Source of the DNA: Ricinus communis
Lineage: Eukaryota; Streptophyta; Magnoliopsida; Malpighiales; Euphorbiaceae
Direction: 5' to 3'
Length of the DNA: 64,000 nt
NCBI RefSeq assembly: GCF_019578655.1
Contig: NC_063263.1
Location: 21,637,001 to 21,701,000, forward strand
Part shown: positions 46,099 to 58,600 of the stretch, one piece after another
How positions within the stretch are numbered: the first letter of the stretch is position 1
Layout of the letters: each line of letters starts with the position of its first letter
The notes under the pieces: model-generated
Seen by the model: only the letters and a program-made list of their open reading frames with translations
Database searches by the model: none
Told to the model about the DNA's origin: nothing
Program-made: the position numbers and the translations under genes

Positions 46099-48960
46099 TT
46101 ACTCCCTTGAGTCCCTATATTTTCTTCCAATTGTGTTTGTTGATGAAGTTCTACCTCCTCTCACACCCCTGCCAGCTCTTCTAGTACGCCCATCTCTTAT
46201 ATTACTCTGAATTGGTTGTGAAGATGTTGTATGTCTTGCATAACTTGGTGGAGCTGATGATAATGAAGAAGCCTTTCACATGTTGATGTTGCCTTTGCTA
46301 CTCCTTTTACAAAATGTACTACATTCACTCTCTTATCATATGGCATCTGTAGATATGTAAAAATAAACATTCATTTTAGTATTCATGTCTTTATGGTATG
46401 GATTTTTTCTGAATTGGTTATAGAGCTTATCCTCATGTAAATGTTTCGAGTTTCTTCAAATACCCTTACACCATATCCACTTCTCTCCAATGCTCTTTCT
46501 TTTACTGTAACAGACTGATGGTTCACTTGGTTTGCATGAGGTGGCATTTGGCTATTTTTCTAGTGGTTATTTTGTGAGTATGCTTCCCTGATGTCTCACT
46601 TTGTGTTCCCACCATTGTACTGGTTCTAGTTGTAGTTATGCATGCAAAAGTTATTGCATTTTTTCTACAAACTCTCTTTAGTGGTCTTCCTTTCCTCATA
46701 TTAACTTTAGGTGGCCTTTCAACTAGGTCATTGATACAACTCCCCTTGTTATGGTCAATTTGGAAGTATTTTTGACAAGTAATTAGTATGTCAATCCTTT
46801 TCAATTTAGTTGCATTAGACTCCTCTTCGATGCCCTTTTCTTACTTTTCTTAGGCCTCCCTGGCATTTTTTTGAAAGGGGGGGCTGAATTGGGTTGCCAA
46901 GGGCATCTCGCTACATCTTCTTGCCATTTAATGGCTCTGATGCATGCTGGTATGTTTCAATATATTTTTCTATTGTGTAATAAGGGTCAACAAAGTCTGC
47001 AGGGTCTTTTTTTAAAAAGTGTATATAGGAACATGCATGAACACATGGTATACCAGTTATATCCCATGATCTACAGGTGCAATTGCATTTATTTAACTCT
47101 ATAACAAACTGATCATCCCCTATCACTACTTGGAATTTATTCCCAACAGCTCGCTTAGAAAAGCACAACCTACTATTATACTTTTTTTGCTCTAACTTTT
47201 CCCTAATCCTAGGACAAATAATGTCTATCGAACCACTCATTTGCATTAATTTTGTGTGTTGCCTCTCCATCAATTCAGTTCTGATGTCCTTAAGCATATC
47301 AATTATAGGTCTACCCTTAGCTTTAACTTTATAACCATTGAATGTTTCACTAACATTGTTATCTATCATATCACATTTAGGTATGGTAGAAGTGAAAGCC
47401 TTACAAAATTTCGAAGGGTCTCTTTCTTGAAAAGTTTATATGCAGCCTCATTCTCTGCCTTCAAATGATCAAGTGCTATATTTACTTAGCCTCATAAGTG
47501 CATCTAGCAGCCCTCCAAAGCATGTTCTTCAGTGCTTGACCTTTGTACTCTTTTTTCCAATTATAGTATACATGTCTAGCATAATTTCTATGATCAACAT
47601 AAGGTGTCAATTCTCTAATTGCATTGATGGGTCCCTACATTAAATATGTTAAGCACAATTAGTATTTGAAATGAAAGCAACTAATTAGTAAAAGAGTAAA
47701 GAAGAAGAAGTTAACAGCATGCACCTTTTGTTGGTCACTCATAAAAGTCCATCCAAGACCATTTGTAATATTTAAATCCTCAAATAATATTTTTAAGTAC
47801 CAAGACCAGAAAAATTCATTTTCTGCTTCAACTACTTCCCAAGCAATTGAGAACATTTGGTTATTCCTATCCTTAGCAATAGTACATAGTAAGGCCCCTC
47901 CAAAAAACTCTTCAGGAAACATCCATCAAGGTCAATGATTGGTCTACATCCATTTAAGAAACCCTTTCTAAGTGCACTAAAACCAATAAAGAAAGCTTTA
48001 AAGACAGTGTCATCATTTAATAGAAAGTCAATCATGGTTTCTTTATATATCCTAATCAACTCAGCCTTGTATTTTCTCAAACTGGCATAATGACCAAACA
48101 CTAATCCTCTTAATATCTCTAGTGTCTTCGAATTAGTTCTATATAGTTTCCATTGTGACAGTTGAACAACATTCTTCTTCAAAATATCATCTTCTAAATT
48201 TTGAATAGTTCAATTTGGATTTATTCTAAATCTATTCAGATACTCTTTTACAATCCAAGTTGAAGTAGCTTCTTTATACTTCATTTCTCTATGACATGTA
48301 TGATTCCCTTGATATGTATTAATTGAAAAGGATTTTTTCCTAAGTATCATACTCCCATACAGTCTCCACCTGCAACCTACAACATATTTGGCTTCCAACT
48401 GGTTCTTGTTAATCCTTATAATTTGTATATTGTGACCATTCAAGATTGATTATCTTTATACAGCTTGTCTGCACTGTATGCCATCTTCAAATCTCATCCT
48501 TAGCACAAAGGTCAGTACCTTATGATCACACTTAGGGTTATAAGTAACCCTTTTCTTCTTCCTTCTCCTTTTTGATTCATCCTCATCTACATCTTCATCA
48601 GTTATTGAGTCTAAGTTAACATCACATTCAGAGTCTCCGTACTCTAATTTCATTTCCTTATCAAAATGGTCTTCATTATTATCATCACACCTCACATCAC
48701 TTTTCTTTCTCATAAATCCACTTGAAATGTTCATCCTCTCTGCAGCTTCATCTATAGGCACATAGCTTCAAAACTTTATCTTATTCTACCTAGCTTCCAT
48801 ATACTCTTCATCATCTGAAGCTAGATCATGATAAAAAAGGTTGTCGTCGGCATCACTTTCACCCACTAGATTATAATCTAGATCCCCTAAGTTATCTTCT
48901 GCAGATTATTCACACACAGCAGGCTTATCAATGTCATAATCACCTTCTAATGCCACATCA
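46099..48960 (-). pseudogene. mudrA-like: MuDR-type MULE transposase, disrupted
   Basis: Consecutive minus-strand pieces with intervening stops and frameshifts. An acidic N-terminal part with a basic patch (SKRRRKKKRVTYNPKCD, 48761-48456). The MuDR N-terminal domain (EAKYVVGCRWRLYGS, STWIVKEYLNRFRINPN, 48443-48210). The catalytic region, with the first Asp in IIDLDGCFLKS (48182-47832) and the second in WTFMSDQQKG (to 47659). The AENEAAYKLF helix (about 47430). The SWIM zinc finger CNCTCRSWDITGIPCVHACS (47369-46911). A basic, Arg/Gly-rich tail (RAGRGVRGGR) ending in TAA at 46101-46099. At least two in-frame stops near 47480. Confidence 0.9.
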
Positions 48961-48966
48961 ACATCA

Positions 48967-50818
48967 ATGGCACCGGTTTCGCGAGCTATGGCCGATTGGA
49001 GGGCATATCCGGACTCCCCTCAGCTCAAGCTTTCTAATGGCACCGGTTTCGCAGCGATCGGACTCTGTTTGAAAATCGACGGCCGAGATCTTTTGTAAAT
49101 CTCTCTGGATGATCGGGGGTCGGATTGGAAGATCGGAAGCTGGGATCATCATCAGCGCGTTGTCTCGAGTCTGTAGGCGCATTCGGATCGTCGATCGGAC
49201 TCTAGTGGCTGGAGGCGAGTCGACCGAGTGATCAAGCATCTTGGTAATTCTCTGGACCGTTGATTCTAGAGTTCATTGATAAAGAAATTATGTTTTTAAT
49301 TATTATGTTGAATATTAAAAAAGTTATGTGAGGCTTATTAGTTAAAATAAAATTTGTCGGATCGTCTGCTAGTTATCGTGATTTGTGTTGTGTTGCAGAG
49401 TCAGGAAAAATAATGTAGTGTGGTGGCCCGACTCCGTTAAATCAATTGTTGGAGATTTGAAGTGTTTTCCAGCAGGTCCTGGACCCGTTATATGGGAGGT
49501 AGACATTTGTGTTTAGGGGAGGTTCTGCCGAATTTCCGGTAGAATTTACCCGAGTCAAAATTTTTAGACAGTCAGTCCTAGGAGTCTAGGCCTAGGGTTA
49601 ATTGTCAAATGTTTTACTGTTATTGATTGAATTTCTTTTCATGATTAGATAAATCCGTCAGTTCAGCTCGCTCCATCCGAGGCATCGGAGCATAGCTAGG
49701 AAGTCGTAAGAATAGTGAGTTAAAGACATATATCTTTTTACATGTGTCATGCCAAGATTTTACGAAATAGTTCTGATTATATGATTTAATATTTTAATTA
49801 TTTAGTTAATCACTATTTATATATGTTTCACTTTGTGTATTATGATTTTATTGATTGCGTGTTGACTCGGGATAGGACAGCAGTAGAACATGCCACATGA
49901 TGGGTTGCATCAGGACCACGTGCACACTGGTAGGAATCTGAGACAGATAGTAGAAAGGGTAAATTTAAGACTTGCCCTGGTCGAGCATTGCTCTCTGAGC
50001 TGAGTAGAGTGAGTTTTTCGGAGTAAAGGTCCCTGGTCGAGCATTGCTCTCTGGGCACCGTCTTATTTGGAAACTTAAGTGACCATACTAGACTTAAGGA
50101 CCCTCGTCGAGCTTTGCTCTCTAAGCGTCAGTCTTATTGAAATAAGAGAGCCGAAAGGCTAAGACTGTTAGTGGTAATTAAGTGACCGGACTGGATTTAA
50201 TGACCTTGGTCAAGCTTCAATCTCTGGGCGCCAGTTCTGTTGGAATGAGAGAGTTGAGACTGTTAGCATTGGGACTAGAGTTCTACTGAGGTACTCCGTC
50301 CCGTAGTATGAAATAAGATTTATTTTATTTTACAGAAGCATAGCATGACACGTATTTTATTTAAATTAAACAAAAAATTTATTGAAGTATTTATATTCGT
50401 TTTAGGATATATGATTTTAACTCACTCTCGAAACTGACAATCTCAATTTCACTATTTTCAGGTGTGGTTAGTTTTCTGCAGTTCTTTTCTCTAGCAGCCT
50501 CACTCCTTCATCCTCGGGTTAGATATAACTGAATTCATTGGTATGTTAACTTTTAAAATTCTAGATTCTCCACAGTAGAAGTTGTAGACTTATCATTTTA
50601 TAATTTTATGTAAATTCAGTTCTTGCCTAATTATGCTGGCAGACCGAATTAAATATGTAGAATTTGATTTTAAGGTAAATTGTGAATCAGTGCTTAGGAT
50701 TGAGTTCGAATCTCAATTTGATTGAGTTAGTGAATGGTCAAGCTTACTACGGGATTCGGTGACTTTAAGCCTACACATTCCCTAGTGCCGGTCAGGACTC
50801 ACAAATTGGGTCATGACA
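48967..50818 (+). mobile_element. LTR fragment, copy 3 of the GTCGTGACA family
   Basis: It ends GGGTCATGACA at 50818 and carries the GGGTTGCATCAGGACCACGTG block and four TCGAGC...GCTCTCTG units (49980-50230). The left part (48967-49735) is GC-rich, with a possible intron (GTAATTCTCTGG near 49241 to TTGCAG near 49399) typical of a spliced LTR leader. Compared with copy 2 it lacks the first ~750 bp. A short duplication (AATGGCACCGGTTTCGC at 48963 and 49036) marks the left edge. No 5-bp duplication. Confidence 0.75.
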
Positions 50819-51060
50819 CCATTATACCTTTTGATTATGGCATGGTATTGTCAGGTCCAAACATAGGGCTACTTTATTTGTTTGCCATATCTTCATTAGG
50901 TGTTTATGGAATTATTATAACATGCCAGTCTAGTAATTAAGGGGCAGTCGTTCGATCATCTATGATACTAGGACCAATAGGTCAAAATGGGTTTGTGCTT
51001 GAAATCTTAGACCAAAACATTATGTATGGATGGTACGAACTGCCTAAATAAGAATTCTTG
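50819..51060 (+). pseudogene. nad1 (fragment): Mitochondrial nad1 fragment in the nucleus (NUMT)
   Basis: 50822-50938 reads [20 protein letters not shown], then [13 protein letters not shown], then TCQSSN, which is the end of the first exon of plant mitochondrial NADH dehydrogenase subunit 1, from memory with a few substitutions. The coding match stops exactly at the SSN position, where the plant gene's first (trans-spliced) group II intron begins. The next bases (GGGGCAGTCGTTCGATCATC onward) may be that intron. It starts directly at the LTR end. Only about 39 codons are present, so it is non-functional. Confidence 0.82.
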
Positions 51061-52669
51061 AATAGCGAGCAACCAAAAATTATTACTCACTACATTAAAA
51101 AATTTTCATTAATGAAAGATGTAAATCCATTAAAAAATAAAAAATATGTATAAGTGCAATGACTCGTATGAAGTCTACAAGCAAGAAAGCCTTAAAGATA
51201 GACTAATGCACATAATGCACATGTATAACAACATTAGAAATGTATCCAAAGACCTATGTTTTTTGAAAGGAAAAAAGAGGACTTTCGAGGAAAAGCTCGT
51301 AGAATACTTAAGAAAATCTTTCCAGCTAAACAGATTTAGTAGTGGTAAGAGTGGGCAATCGAAAAAGGTTCATTCAAGAATCATTCTTTTAGTCAATTCG
51401 TTAGCTAATTCATCTAGCGCCTCTAAGCTTGACATTCTTAGTGCAAAATGCCATTAGGTGGCTCTTATGTTAAGGTTCCTTTTGTTTTACTAAATATAGG
51501 AGGTGCATAAATGGTTGGTAAAACTGTTGTGGGGCAGTGAACATAATCAAAAATCGATGTTGGGGCAAAAGGCACCGAAGGAGTAATAGGACCAACCATC
51601 ACTACCATAGGGCTCTAGTGGTAAATCTTGCCATCTCAAACTCCTATTTCTCTCACGTGTCAACAAGCAAATTGGGTGCTCTCCCTTAACGTCGTAGGAC
51701 TTTGTTGCAGGTCTTAATGTTGGATTATTAAAAAAGGCATCCTTGTCGCAGCAAAGCTCGTCTTTCTTAGTTTTTAGTCAAAAACGAAACTTTCACATGT
51801 CCGATAGGTCTTTATACTATACTAGTTTCCTTAGCTAATTTAGCCCTTAATATATTTATTAATTTTATTTAATAGTAATTTAAATCTTTTTTATTTAACA
51901 ATATTACTATTATTTTTATTTAATATTTAAATATTTATTTTAATTTAATTAATATTTTCTTTCATTTTAAAAGTTTAATTTAAAAGAAAAATAAAGATAT
52001 TTGAATAGTGAATAGTATTTTGTAATTTAGGTTTAGAGTATTAGTAATTTAGAATTAAAAATATGTATATTTATTATTTTCATTCTTTATAAAAGGAAAA
52101 CGGATTCTTGAGAACTCTTGCTCGCTCATGTCACATTGAGATACTACAGAAGAAAAAACTGTAAAATTCGATCCAATTTATGGTAATCGATTAGTGTCCC
52201 ATCGATTTAATATTAAAATGACTTATAGCCTGTGTAATCTTAGTTTCTTTTCATTGTAGGAATGGAAGACTTCCTCTAGTGCCTCTACAAGCAAAATATC
52301 GATAGGTCCTTCAATTTAATTGAGTACCATAACCCATGCTTTTATTGTTTCCGTAGCATCTCCTAAAGGCGTAACTGACAGGTTTTGTTCTATCTGCCCA
52401 TCCGAATCATCCCATATACTCTAAAAGAGTAGAGGTAAGATCCGGAGAGTAGGACAGAAAATTAGGTGTACAGCCTAAAAAGTCTTATATTCTTTTTTCT
52501 CATTGGATTTCAGTCTATTGGGATCAAGAATTATTATAAATGAATCTATTAAAAATAAAATAGAAATAAAAATAATAATAAAATTTATATTTATATATAT
52601 ACATTCCAGCTTCAATGGCAGGTGAGTCGGGTCGGGAAGGATTTTTAGGAGAAATTTGAGATTATTTTT
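51061..52669. other. MULE interior, possibly partly organellar; no gene recognised
   Basis: A 103-codon plus frame at 51146-51457 (Lys/Ser-rich, KSFQLNRFSSGKSGQSKK) matches nothing I know. 51480-51820 and 52230-52480 are GC-richer than their surroundings, and could be more mitochondrial DNA or 5' transposon sequence. 51830-52080 is very AT-rich. Confidence 0.4.
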
Positions 52670-52919
52670 TATTCGATTTTAGATGTCCCAAATGGAAACG
52701 GTGTGTTTTGACATGTTTATGACTTGTTTAATGGAGCAGACAATGTGGCACAGCGAAACAAAAGTTGCCTGACACATTGGTGAAAGATTACCATAAACTT
52801 ATTCAGTGATTCGAATTGCAAATTTTATTAAGTGTATGTCCAAATATACCAAAATTGAAAGTTCATGCTAAAATTGTAAAACACGATAAAGATCGTGATT
52901 AAAATAGCAATTAAGTCTA
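52670..52919 (-). repeat. Right terminal inverted repeat of the MULE
   Basis: Inverted partner of 44662-44909. Confidence 0.88.
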
Positions 52920-54240
52920 TAATAATTCATCAATTTTTTATAGGATTATGAACGTATATGGAATTAAGAATTAGGGCTGAAGAAATAGGATTAGGAGAAT
53001 ATTTTTTTTTTAGAAAGGATTAGGTAGTAATTAATTCTATTAGGATTAGAAAACTAAATTAATTATATATTGAAAAAGAATAAAATTAGTAATTATCGAT
53101 TAATTATAAAGATATTTTAGTCAGTTTAAAATTTTTTTCCCTCTTTCGTGCTTTTATATATTTACTATATTATAGATATGTGTCATTTGTATAATTTCAA
53201 ATTAAAATAGTTACATACAAAATATTTTGATTTACATTTCAAGTAATCGCAAATATAAAATAGTAATCATAAACTATAAATACATAAATCATTAATAGTG
53301 TTATAAACCTTAAAAAAATTGAATTAAGAAAAGATAATATACATTAAATAATGTTATAGACTAGACTTCACTTGATTAAAATATATTATTGATGAATTTA
53401 AGTATTTGATGAACCTAATTTGTTACAATTGCCAAATATATGAAGTTAATGGAACATCTATATAATGTCTAAGTATAAAATGAACCAACTATAGCATATA
53501 AAATATAATAAATGATAATAATTTTAAAATAATATTCAATACACTAAAATCTTTCTATAATGTATCTATATAGAAATAATACATAATTATAAATTTTATA
53601 TTCAATTTGAGTAAGTTATAAATAGAAATAAATTATATATTATAATAAGTTATTAATTTTTTAAAATTTTATTTTAAGAAGAGTCCTCCATAAAATACTA
53701 TATATATACCAATATTTTATCTTACTATCTTACAATTTTACTTCATCAATCCTATTTGTATATATCTTATTTTTAATTGCTATCATATTATCTAACATAA
53801 TATTAAACTAAAAAAAAAATAATTTAATACTCAAATCTCCTTCAAATTATACCTCCATAATCATACATTTTATGTAAAAGTACAAAGAGAGGGATTATTT
53901 ATGAGAACCTATTATTTAAATTAATCATAAATAATTTATAAAGTACAAATCAAATTTTAGAAGACAGCATAAATCTAATTTTGAGACTACTTGCAGTCCA
54001 TGCTTAGATTAATTAGAGTCCAGCTTTAAAATTATTTTTATAAAAAAGTAATTACCACTACATTTTCTGTATTTGCATTAACCTCTTAAAAACATTATTA
54101 AATACTATAAGCTGTGAGCATGATCAATAGTAATACCACTTCTGATAAATACAAAAGTTATAAAAATAATAGCTGCTGCAACCACCTTTCTAACCCTAAT
54201 AATCTACCAACGGCAGGCATGGGAAGGGCAAAAAATCAAC
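52920..54240. other. AT-rich intergenic DNA
   Basis: Nothing recognised. Confidence 0.55.
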
Positions 54241-54250
54241 CCTCCCACCC

Positions 54251-54356
54251 GGTTGCTATTCCTAACAAAATAAGTTACCCCTGCTCCGGTTGCAGTTCCT
54301 AACAAAATAAGTTAACCCTGCTCCACCTGGTTGCTGTTCCTAACAAAAATAAGTTG
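54251..54356 (+). repeat. Three tandem ~40-bp units
   Basis: Units start GGTTGC(A/T)(A/G)TTCCTAAC and contain AAAATAAGTTA(C/A)CCCTGCTCC. They lie just beyond the likely 3' end of the Deg-like gene. Confidence 0.8.
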
Positions 54357-54359
54357 AGA

Positions 54360-54494
54360 GGTTTTGACAGTTGAAATTACAAATACCACTGTTCTAAACA
54401 ACAAAAGACACTAATATTTCCTTATGCTACTACCAAAAATGATTCCCCAAAAGCCCTTGGAGAGGCGGAGTGCCTGCCCATCTGCCATGCAAAC
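54360..54494 (-). other. Probable terminal 3' UTR exon of the Deg-like gene
   Basis: On the minus strand a TTTTGTAG acceptor at about 54495 follows a donor CATAG/GTAATGAG at 55569/55568, so an intron would lie in the 3' UTR. Contains no continuation of the reading frame. Inferred from splice signals only. Confidence 0.4.
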
Positions 54495-55604
54495 CTACAA
54501 AATGAAGCAGAAGGTGAAGAATTGCATTAGCAAAGTATTAAATATATCTATTTTCAGGAACCAAGGAATTGGAAATTGAGGTTGGAATGTATTCCACAGA
54601 ACTTGGCAATTTTATTCATTTCACACAATAATAGACACGTATGAGTTACAAAAAGGCAGCTCAAGATCCCTTTTAGTAAAATGGCAAGAACTATATTCCA
54701 TAACTTGTCTAAGAGCCAAGTTGAGATTGCTGTCCCGCATGAAACAGGCTTATTAATGCCTTTTCTAGAAATAGGTTGGATAAAAGCAATTCATAAAAAA
54801 GTAAATAAATAAAGAAATCAAACTATTAAAATCAAAAAAAATTTAAACCGGTTTTCTAGTATCCACCGGCAATCCCAAATAGACCCTAATTGTCTTGGAC
54901 AATTTTCTATACAAATATGTCTAAAAAGCACTTGAAACAAATAGATCTCTCGTCAACTGAACAATCAGCCTTGCTAAAAATATGTTTTATCTCCATTTTC
55001 AAAAAGAAACACATCTCTGGGTGTGTGCTTTCTTACTCTTATGTGAAATTTAATCCCTTAAATTGTAGAATCACAGCTGCTATTCTAACTTAGTCAGGTA
55101 GCACCAAAATGAAAATTTTAAACCTTTCAAATGCCACTTGCTTATATCTTCTCATGACATAGATCATATGAAATTGAATGGATAAAATGCAGATATAGGA
55201 ACAGAGCTTTCATTTAATTAAGTAACTCAGATCTGTCATCTACTGCAATCCAACAAAAAGAAAAATGAAACAGAGCTTTCACACAATTAACCATGGTACA
55301 CAAAGGAATTCAAATCCTAAATAGACCTTAAAGCAAGTATGTCTAAGAAAAATATCTACCTTGTGCTATTAATGTGTTTGATGTTTAAATATAATCAAAT
55401 TATATATCTTTGCAGAACATGAATGACTACCTTAACAATAACAAAATATTTGCTGGCTAAAACCGAATAAGTGACATGCAGTGGCCTTGACTAAATGAAA
55501 ACACACTTAAGTCACCAGACAACATGTTCACATGTTTCAAACACCATTATCCTGATATAACTCATTACCTATGACTTCTAGGAATGGCGCCTATCCTCCA
55601 GCGT

Positions 55605-58600
55605 TCAGCGTGCATTATTCAAGAGCGGCCAGCTGATATAGCAAACCATTTATCATTTAGATCAAAGGTGGTCGATGTAGGAATGGAAAGTCCCAAACAA
55701 TGACTTCCCACAGTAGTTGCATGAATGCAACTCTTCTATATACAGAATCTAGAATATTCTTAAAGAAATGAATATGACAGATTTACCTATAAAATTTTTC
55801 TGGTGTAGCCTCATCCACCACCATGCTAAAATGCAAACGAACACCATCACTTGCTCGTAGCACAACCAACTCCACAGGATCCCCAACTTTATCCCACATT
55901 ACCTCCAGCAACTGATACAAATATGAAAAGGAAAAAAGAAAAAAAAGGAAGATGAAAGCATCAGGAGTTTGTGTTTGTGATTGCATGCGTGTGCAGGTGT
56001 TTTTTATTCATACAAGCATGTAACTTAGTTTTCAATGCTTTACAACCGCAAGATGTCAAGATACAGGCTGTGAATTATCAACTAAAGAAAAGGCCAAGTC
56101 CATAGCAGAGAGTAGCAGTATGGTGAGAGGTACATATGCAACCATAAACCCTATAATACACAAAGGGAAACCGAGTAATTAACTGTTAATAGCTCCAATA
56201 TACCCAGTTGGTCAGGAACCCATACTGGCAGAAGACTATTACTTATCAAGTTTTTATCAAGACTAAAAAATGACAAACTATTATAAGTAGCACATACACA
56301 TAACGCAGATGAAAGAAGTGAGGAATATGTCCCGAGCCTTGGCACACAAACAAGCAAAACTGCAGTTCTCATACAAGTTTCCTTTTGAATTCATGTGTTT
56401 TTGTCGCTACCATATTTTCATTTGTCAAAATTGGTAGATTAATTTATCACGACATTATCCTCTACAAATATAAAATTACAAACAGCTCAACTGTAGATGA
56501 TTTTCTTTGCTGAAGTGATAGGCACCATGCCTAAATGACCAGACTATAATTTCACCATTCTACTTTCAAGATCATGCAGCAAGGAATGGATTTACTAGTG
56601 TTAATGGAACCAGTAAATGGCTAAAGATTGACAGCCAGATTACACCAGAAACAAAAGCAATAAAAAACTTTAGAACCATATATGCCGTGTTCATTAATTC
56701 ATGTGAAATGTTAGCATTCTGGAGTTTTAGTTCACCTCTTTCCGCTGTGAACCTCAAAGGTAACTGCTAGTGCAAGTCAAAAAGGTAAAACATAAAAAAC
56801 ACTAGCATCTTTGGCTGCTAACTTCCGCAATACTGCAACAACCTTATTGTAACTACAGTAAGCACCATCAAATTACAACAAAATCATAGAAGGTATACAA
56901 TTTTGCATGCTGTATTCCGAAAACCAGTGGTACACGGGTTGTCACTAATCACATAGTTAGAATTTCATAAATGATCATAGTTATTAAAGGCGCAAGGCGC
57001 ACAAAGGGGTCCTGGAACCTAGGCGCAAGGTGCAGGCGCGCGCCACACACACACACAAGGCACAAAAATAAATAAAGAAAGTATTACGCAAAACACACAG
57101 TGATGACAAAAAAACACAATTTTTAACAATCAAAGTTCTAGATATAAAACACATAACATAAGCTTCCTAATCCTACTAATACTAAAAAGTTATTATAAAA
57201 GCGCAATTAATTCTCATCCACATCAATATTTTCTTCATCGTTATCATCAAATTCAAATTGATCACTTCCAATTTCCTCATCTTCTTCATATTTTCCATCT
57301 TCTTCAAAATCAATTTCTTCCTCATCTCTAAGTACTAAAGGAGGGTTAGCTCTCATTTGAGAAGATGCCTTTGTCTTTTCCATTTCCGTAGGCCTAACAC
57401 TTGAAGAGGAAGAGGCCTAACACTTCCTCATCTCTAAGATGCCTTTTGTCTTTCCCATTTCCTTAGCCTAACTCTATTCTTGATCTTCTTTTCTTTTTTT
57501 TCTTTTTTTTTAATCCTTTTCTTTTAATTGAACGAATTGGGTGTGGTAAGGCCTACTACAATCACACACAAATATATGTTTAAGAATAATAAGCTCTTAG
57601 TGATGGCACTAACAAGGTAATATACCTCCAAAAAACTCAGAATAGTTTTTCCACCAAACTGAACAATAACGTCGTTGGGACGTATCCCAGCTGAGTGAGC
57701 AGAAGAGCCTGGTATAACCTATTTGAAGCTCATAGGATCAGTCAAACCATCCAATTAGTAACAATAATCTAAAACAAGTGCATGGGACAATGACATCACC
57801 CAAAAAACCATGCTCTTTCAGAAATGAGCTGCAATAACAAAGGGCATACCTCTTCAACCATAACACCCTTGAAGGTGTTGGGGAACTTCTGAATGATCTT
57901 CTCCAGAATATCTAGTCTAACTGCATAAAGATTGGTAAGTTCCATCGCAAGCCAAGGTCGACGAGTTTCCCTATGCCAAAACATTGACTGTTAGATCACC
58001 AATGGTTAGACATTACATACAAAGCTCTCCATTCAATTATTTATTCATCAAACTTCTACAAGTGAAAACTGAGAGAATAACTAAGCACCCAAAAGTTCAA
58101 CCTTTAAATGAGTTAAAGAAGATTGCTACTTTATGAGGCCAAAAGACACATGAAGATCTACTAAAAGGTATGAGAATGACGAGACAATTGATCTCTGGAA
58201 AATTATAAACACAAAGCTAACCAATTTAAATTGTTTTAACAACCTTTTTTCTGAAATTTTATAACATGTTGAGAACGAGTGCTAACAGCCTTTTGGATTA
58301 ATCTACAATATCTATCCCAAATCTGCAGACCCTGAAAAAGTTATGAAGCTTCTGAAAGAAGATTTATGTTTATCTACAAAACTGCTCAATTAACCAAAAA
58401 AAAACCAACACTAGAATTACCATTAGACGATATTATTTCACCACCATGATTAAGCCCCAAAAAACTAGAATTTCAAAAAGTGCAACCCCTAATACTCGAC
58501 AAACCCAATGAGATAAAATTCGATAGTTTAATTCTAAGTGTACCTAGATAGTGTTAAAAAGAAAAAAAAAGGAACCTAATACGAGTGCTACGAAGTCTTT

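Larger units (their letters stand above)
44662..52919. mobile_element. Large Mutator-like element (MULE) with nested inserts
   Basis: Terminal inverted repeats of about 250 bp: 44662-44909 and 52670-52919. Shared blocks in order are TAATTGCTA(C/T)TTTAATC, CATGAACTTTCAATTTTGG, TTAATAAAATTTGCAATTCG, CAATGTGTCAG(A/G)CAACTTT, TTTGGGACATC(C/T)AAAATCGAA. Inside lie a GRF-type gene on the plus strand and a MuDR-type transposase on the minus strand, converging as mudrB and mudrA do. An LTR fragment (48967-50818) and a mitochondrial fragment (from 50819) sit between the transposase 5' end and the right terminus. No clear 9-bp duplication (flanks have decayed). Confidence 0.88.

Noticed and set aside
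50734..50940. A 68-codon nad1-containing ORF as a gene
   Set aside because: The first half is LTR sequence and the second is a nad1 fragment; the fusion is accidental.
51146..51457. 103-codon ORF as a novel gene
   Set aside because: No recognisable domain; lies in a mosaic stretch between organellar DNA and a transposon terminus. Left as unassigned.
44662..52919. A 9-bp target duplication for the large MULE
   Set aside because: The best alignment of flanks gives only about 6 of 9 matches, not distinguishable from chance in AT-rich DNA.
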